DNA of 64,000 nucleotides. Source: Enterobacter sp. 638 (GTDB taxonomy: Bacteria > Pseudomonadota > Gammaproteobacteria > Enterobacterales > Enterobacteriaceae). The stretch lies in the NCBI RefSeq assembly GCF_000016325.1, contig NC_009436.1:744001-808000 (forward strand), read 5' to 3'. The position numbers and the translations under genes were made by a program. This document shows, piece by piece, positions 57,729 to 64,000 of this stretch. The number at the start of each line of letters is the position of its first letter. Within the stretch, counting starts at the first letter, position 1. The notes under the pieces were generated by a model. The model saw only the letters and a program-made list of their open reading frames with translations, did no database searches and was not told where the DNA came from.

Positions 57729-57760
57729 TGTTTACACTTTCCATTTCACTAAAAAACACG

Positions 57761-60436
<2,676 letters not shown>

Positions 60437-60469
60437 CTACGTCACCCATAAGTAAAAGCTATCGCCATT

Positions 60470-60493
60470 AAAAAAGCCGGCATTCGCCGGCTT
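60470..60493 (-). terminator. Terminator after map
   Basis: GCCGGC (60476-60481), loop ATTC, GCCGGC (60486-60491), with AA/TT extending the stem. On the minus strand it is followed by a T6 run. Confidence 0.85.
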
Positions 60494-60497
60494 CTTA

Positions 60498-61292
60498 TTA
60501 TTCGTTGTGCGAGAGTATCGCCGGGATGGTGTCATCCTTTCGCAACGTCATAATTTCGCAGCCGTTGTCTGTGACCACAATAGTATGCTCGTACTGCGCA
60601 GACAAGCTTCTGTCTTTGGTTTTTACCGTCCAGCCATCTTTCATGGTGCGGATGCGGTAGTCGCCGGAGTTCACCATCGGTTCGATAGTGAAGGTCATGC
60701 CTTTTTGTAGAACCACGCCGCCGTCATCTGCATCGTAATGCAAGACTTGCGGTTCTTCGTGGAAGACGCGACCAATGCCGTGACCGCAGTATTCGCGAAC
60801 CACGGAAAAACCTTCCGCTTCGACAAATTTCTGAATAGCGGCACCCAGGGTACGCAGACGAATGCCTGGTTTCACCATCTTCAACGCCAGATAGAGGCTT
60901 TCTTGCGTCACGCGACACAGGCGCTCGCCCAGAATGGTTGGTTTACCGACGATAAACATTTTTGAGGTGTCGCCGTGATATTCGTCTTTAATGACGGTCA
61001 CATCGATGTTGACGATATCACCGTCTTTCAGCAGTTTCTCATCATCGGGGATGCCGTGGCAGACGACTTCATTAATAGAGATACAGACGGATTTCGGGAA
61101 GCCGTGATAGCCCAGACAGGCGGAGATTGCGTGCTGCTCATTGACGATATAGTCATTACAGATGCGATCCAGTTCGCCGGTGCTCACGCCCGGTTTAATG
61201 AACGGCTCGATCATTTCCAGCACTTCGGCGGCCAGACGACCGGCGACGCGCATCTTTTCAATTTCTTCAGGGGTCTTAATAGAGATAGCCAT
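60498..61292 (-). CDS. map: Methionine aminopeptidase type I
   Basis: Removes the initiator methionine from nascent proteins with small second residues. 264 residues as in E. coli. Metal ligands lie in DIVNIDVTVIKDEYHGDTSKMF (Asp pair), GHGIGRVFHEEP (His) and FTIEPMVNSGD (Glu). Also HAISACLGYHGFPKSVCISINEVVCHG. ATG at 61292 (MAISIKTPEEIEKMRVAG). Divergent from rpsB. The terminal hairpin follows within a few bases of the stop. Confidence 0.97.
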   Translation of the reverse strand: MAISIKTPEEIEKMRVAGRLAAEVLEMIEPFIKPGVSTGELDRICNDYIVNEQHAISACLGYHGFPKSVCISINEVVCHGIPDDEKLLKDGDIVNIDVTVIKDEYHGDTSKMFIVGKPTILGERLCRVTQESLYLALKMVKPGIRLRTLGAAIQKFVEAEGFSVVREYCGHGIGRVFHEEPQVLHYDADDGGVVLQKGMTFTIEPMVNSGDYRIRTMKDGWTVKTKDRSLSAQYEHTIVVTDNGCEIMTLRKDDTIPAILSHNE

Positions 61293-61413
61293 GTAATCTG
61301 TCCATCAGTGTCGATTATTTCGACGATACTAGTCTAAGTGTCGTCAATGGTATCAGTCCCTCGCACTCGCTGCCAAATTGAGAATCAGTAACAGCACATC
61401 AGGCCAACAATAA

Positions 61414-61443
61414 TTGGTTTCTGCTGGTGTTTTGTGGTATAAA
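61414..61443 (+). promoter_or_regulatory. rpsB promoter with GC-rich discriminator
   Basis: TTGGTT (61414-61419), 18-bp spacer, TATAAA (61438-61443), followed by GCGCGCC. The GC-rich discriminator is typical of ppGpp/DksA-repressed ribosomal promoters. The -35 match is moderate. Confidence 0.6.
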
Positions 61444-61499
61444 GCGCGCCGGACTTCCGATCCATTTCGTATACACAAGATGGACCAGAAGCGACAAAT

Positions 61500-62340
<841 letters not shown>

Positions 62341-62376
62341 TAAGGTTCTACCCCTTATTAGTACCGTGTATGGATA

Positions 62377-62400
62377 GGGGCCTCTTAATGGCCCCTTTTT
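62377..62400 (+). terminator. Attenuator-type terminator between rpsB and tsf
   Basis: GGGGCC (62377-62382), 7-nt loop, GGCCCC (62390-62395), T5. It is known in this operon to end part of the transcripts, adjusting EF-Ts to S2; here only the structure is seen. Confidence 0.85.
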
Positions 62401-62460
62401 CACTTTTAAACCTGTTTGGTTCAATGAGCCGAGCAGGTCATCTCTCCCGAGGATTTAAGA

Positions 62461-63312
62461 ATGGCTGAAATTACCGCATCCCTGGTAAAAGAGCTGCGCG
62501 AACGTACTGGCGCAGGCATGATGGATTGCAAAAAAGCACTGGTTGAAGCTAACGGCGACATCGAGCTGGCAATCGAAAACATGCGTAAATCCGGCGCGAT
62601 CAAAGCGGCGAAAAAAGCAGGCAACGTTGCTGCTGACGGCGTAATCCTGACCAAAATCGACGGCACCTACGGCATCATTCTGGAAGTTAACTGCCAGACT
62701 GACTTCGTAGCAAAAGACGGTGGTTTCCAGGCATTTGCTAACAAAGTTCTTGACGCTGCTATCGCTGGCAAAATCACTGACGTTGACGTTCTGAAAGCAC
62801 AGTTCGAAGAAGAACGTGTTGCGCTGGTTGCTAAAATTGGTGAGAACATCAACATCCGTCGTGTTGCTTCCATCGAAGGCGACGTTCTGGGTTCTTACCA
62901 GCACGGTGCACGTATCGGTGTTCTGGTTGCTGCTAAAGGCGCTGACGAAGAGCTGGTTAAACAGCTGGCTATGCACATCGCGGCAAGCAAACCAGAATTC
63001 GTTAAGCCAGAAGACGTGTCTGCTGAAGTTGTAGAAAAAGAGTACCAGGTTCAGCTCGACATCGCTATGCAGTCTGGCAAGCCGAAAGAAATCGCAGAGA
63101 AAATGGTTGAAGGCCGCATGAAGAAATTCACCGGCGAAGTTTCTCTGACGGGTCAGCCATTCGTTATGGATCCAACCAAGTCTGTTGCTCAGCTGCTGAA
63201 AGAGCACAATGCTGACGTGACTGGTTTCATCCGCTTCGAAGTGGGCGAAGGCATCGAGAAAGTTGAAACTGACTTCGCAGCAGAAGTTGCTGCAATGTCC
63301 AAGCAGTCTTAA
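62461..63312 (+). CDS. tsf: Elongation factor Ts
   Basis: Nucleotide-exchange factor for EF-Tu. 283 residues as in E. coli. The N-terminal UBA-like domain has [20 protein letters not shown]. The core signature is [12 protein letters not shown]. Two further core subdomains and the coiled-coil region follow ([27 protein letters not shown]). GAGGA lies upstream of the ATG. Strong translational codon bias. It is followed by a terminator, after which pyrH has its own leader. Confidence 0.98.
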   Translation: MAEITASLVKELRERTGAGMMDCKKALVEANGDIELAIENMRKSGAIKAAKKAGNVAADGVILTKIDGTYGIILEVNCQTDFVAKDGGFQAFANKVLDAAIAGKITDVDVLKAQFEEERVALVAKIGENINIRRVASIEGDVLGSYQHGARIGVLVAAKGADEELVKQLAMHIAASKPEFVKPEDVSAEVVEKEYQVQLDIAMQSGKPKEIAEKMVEGRMKKFTGEVSLTGQPFVMDPTKSVAQLLKEHNADVTGFIRFEVGEGIEKVETDFAAEVAAMSKQS

Positions 63313-63319
63313 GGATTGC

Positions 63320-63349
63320 GAAGGAGCCGCCTGAGGGCGGCTTCTTTTT
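63320..63349 (+). terminator. Terminator after tsf
   Basis: GCCGCC (63326-63331), loop TGAG, GGCGGC (63336-63341), extended by GAA/TTC pairs and followed by a T5 run. Confidence 0.9.
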
Positions 63350-63460
63350 GCCCGTCATGTAAAAATCAGACAGAAACCCGTAGTTTCTGCACTGATAAGC
63401 GACGTACTATGTCGCCAGAATTAACCCCATCTCAATCGTTGACAGTCTCAGGAAAGAAAC

Positions 63461-64000
63461 ATGGCTACCAATGCAAAACCCGTGTACAAACGCATTCTGC
63501 TTAAGCTTAGTGGCGAAGCGCTGCAGGGAACAGAAGGCTTCGGTATCGACGCAAGCATTCTTGACCGCATGGCACAGGAAATCAAAGAACTGGTTGAACT
63601 GGGTATCCAGGTTGGCGTGGTAATTGGCGGTGGTAACCTTTTCCGTGGCGCTGGTCTGGCGAAAGCGGGTATGAACCGTGTTGTGGGTGACCACATGGGT
63701 ATGCTGGCTACCGTGATGAATGGTCTGGCAATGCGTGATGCACTTCATCGCGCCTATGTGAACGCTCGCCTGATGTCCGCTATTCCGCTGAATGGCGTGT
63801 GCGATAACTACAGCTGGGCAGAAGCTATCAGTCTGCTGCGCAATAACCGCGTGGTGATTCTTTCCGCGGGTACCGGTAATCCTTTCTTTACGACCGATTC
63901 TGCAGCGTGTCTGCGTGGTATTGAAATCGAAGCCGACGTGGTGTTGAAAGCGACCAAAGTGGATGGCGTGTTTACCGCCGATCCAGCAAAAGATCCTTCC
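63461..64000 (+). CDS. pyrH: UMP kinase (first 180 codons; truncated by window edge)
   Basis: Bacterial UMP kinase (amino-acid kinase family, hexameric), phosphorylating UMP to UDP; controlled by GTP and UTP. The ATG at 63461 has AGGAAAG upstream and gives [23 protein letters not shown], with phosphate-binding [16 protein letters not shown], then the [13 protein letters not shown] and [16 protein letters not shown] segments and [15 protein letters not shown]. The frame is open to the window end; about 60 residues should remain outside, judging from E. coli (241 aa). Confidence 0.97.

Overview
The window is a chromosomal segment of an enterobacterium (Enterobacteriaceae, close to the Escherichia/Citrobacter/Enterobacter/Lelliottia group). 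Gene content and order follow the E. coli '3-minute' region from aroP to pyrH almost gene for gene, and most proteins match their E. coli counterparts in length and start codon. It is ordinary core genome with a few accessory patches. Genus cannot be fixed from sequence alone. Compared with E. coli K-12 as I remember it, yadD, the yadN-htrE-yadC fimbrial cluster (between panB and folK) and yaeI are absent. A DUF2950 gene beside yacH and an HNH nuclease gene between acnB and yacL are extra.

Layout. 1-8.5 kb: aroP (partial), then pdhR-aceE-aceF-lpd, the pyruvate dehydrogenase complex with its pyruvate-sensing repressor and a clear PdhR operator. 8.5-10.8 kb: a two-gene operon of exported proteins, yacH (DUF3300) then DUF2950. 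10.8-11.7 kb: a 0.9-kb gap that holds the most interesting item. A 38-codon hydrophobic ORF lies on the minus strand, and a divergent sRNA-like unit of about 80 nt lies on the plus strand. The sRNA-like unit repeats, and so can pair with, the 5' UTR of the small ORF. This is the architecture of a type I toxin-antitoxin pair of the TimP/TimR, TisB/IstR or ZorO/OrzO kind. 11.7-14.3 kb: acnB. 14.4-15.6 kb: an AT-rich insertion with the HNH nuclease, then yacL.

16-23.9 kb: spermidine synthesis (speE-speD), yacC, the copper oxidase cueO with a MerR-type promoter, glucose dehydrogenase gcd, hpt and carbonic anhydrase can, with a perfect CRP site between gcd and hpt. 24-31.7 kb: the yadGH ABC exporter, yadI, yadE, pantothenate genes panD/panC/panB, folK and pcnB (apparently starting at AUU). 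31.7-37 kb: gluQ, dksA, sfsA, thpR and hrpB.

37-50 kb: mrcB (PBP1B), ferrichrome uptake fhuACDB with a Fur-like site, hemL, clcA, erpA and yadS. 50-64 kb: btuF-mtn, dgt, degP with a sigma-E promoter, cdaR, yaeH, dapD, glnD, map, then rpsB-tsf behind a T44-like structured leader, and the first 180 codons of pyrH.

A dispersed palindrome family (CCCTCTCCC-n-GGGAGAGGG) recurs at six intergenic sites. At four of them, all between convergent genes, it is coupled to a GGCAAC/GTTGCC terminator hairpin. At one it is tandemly amplified. No tRNA, rRNA, CRISPR array, insertion sequence or prophage gene was seen.
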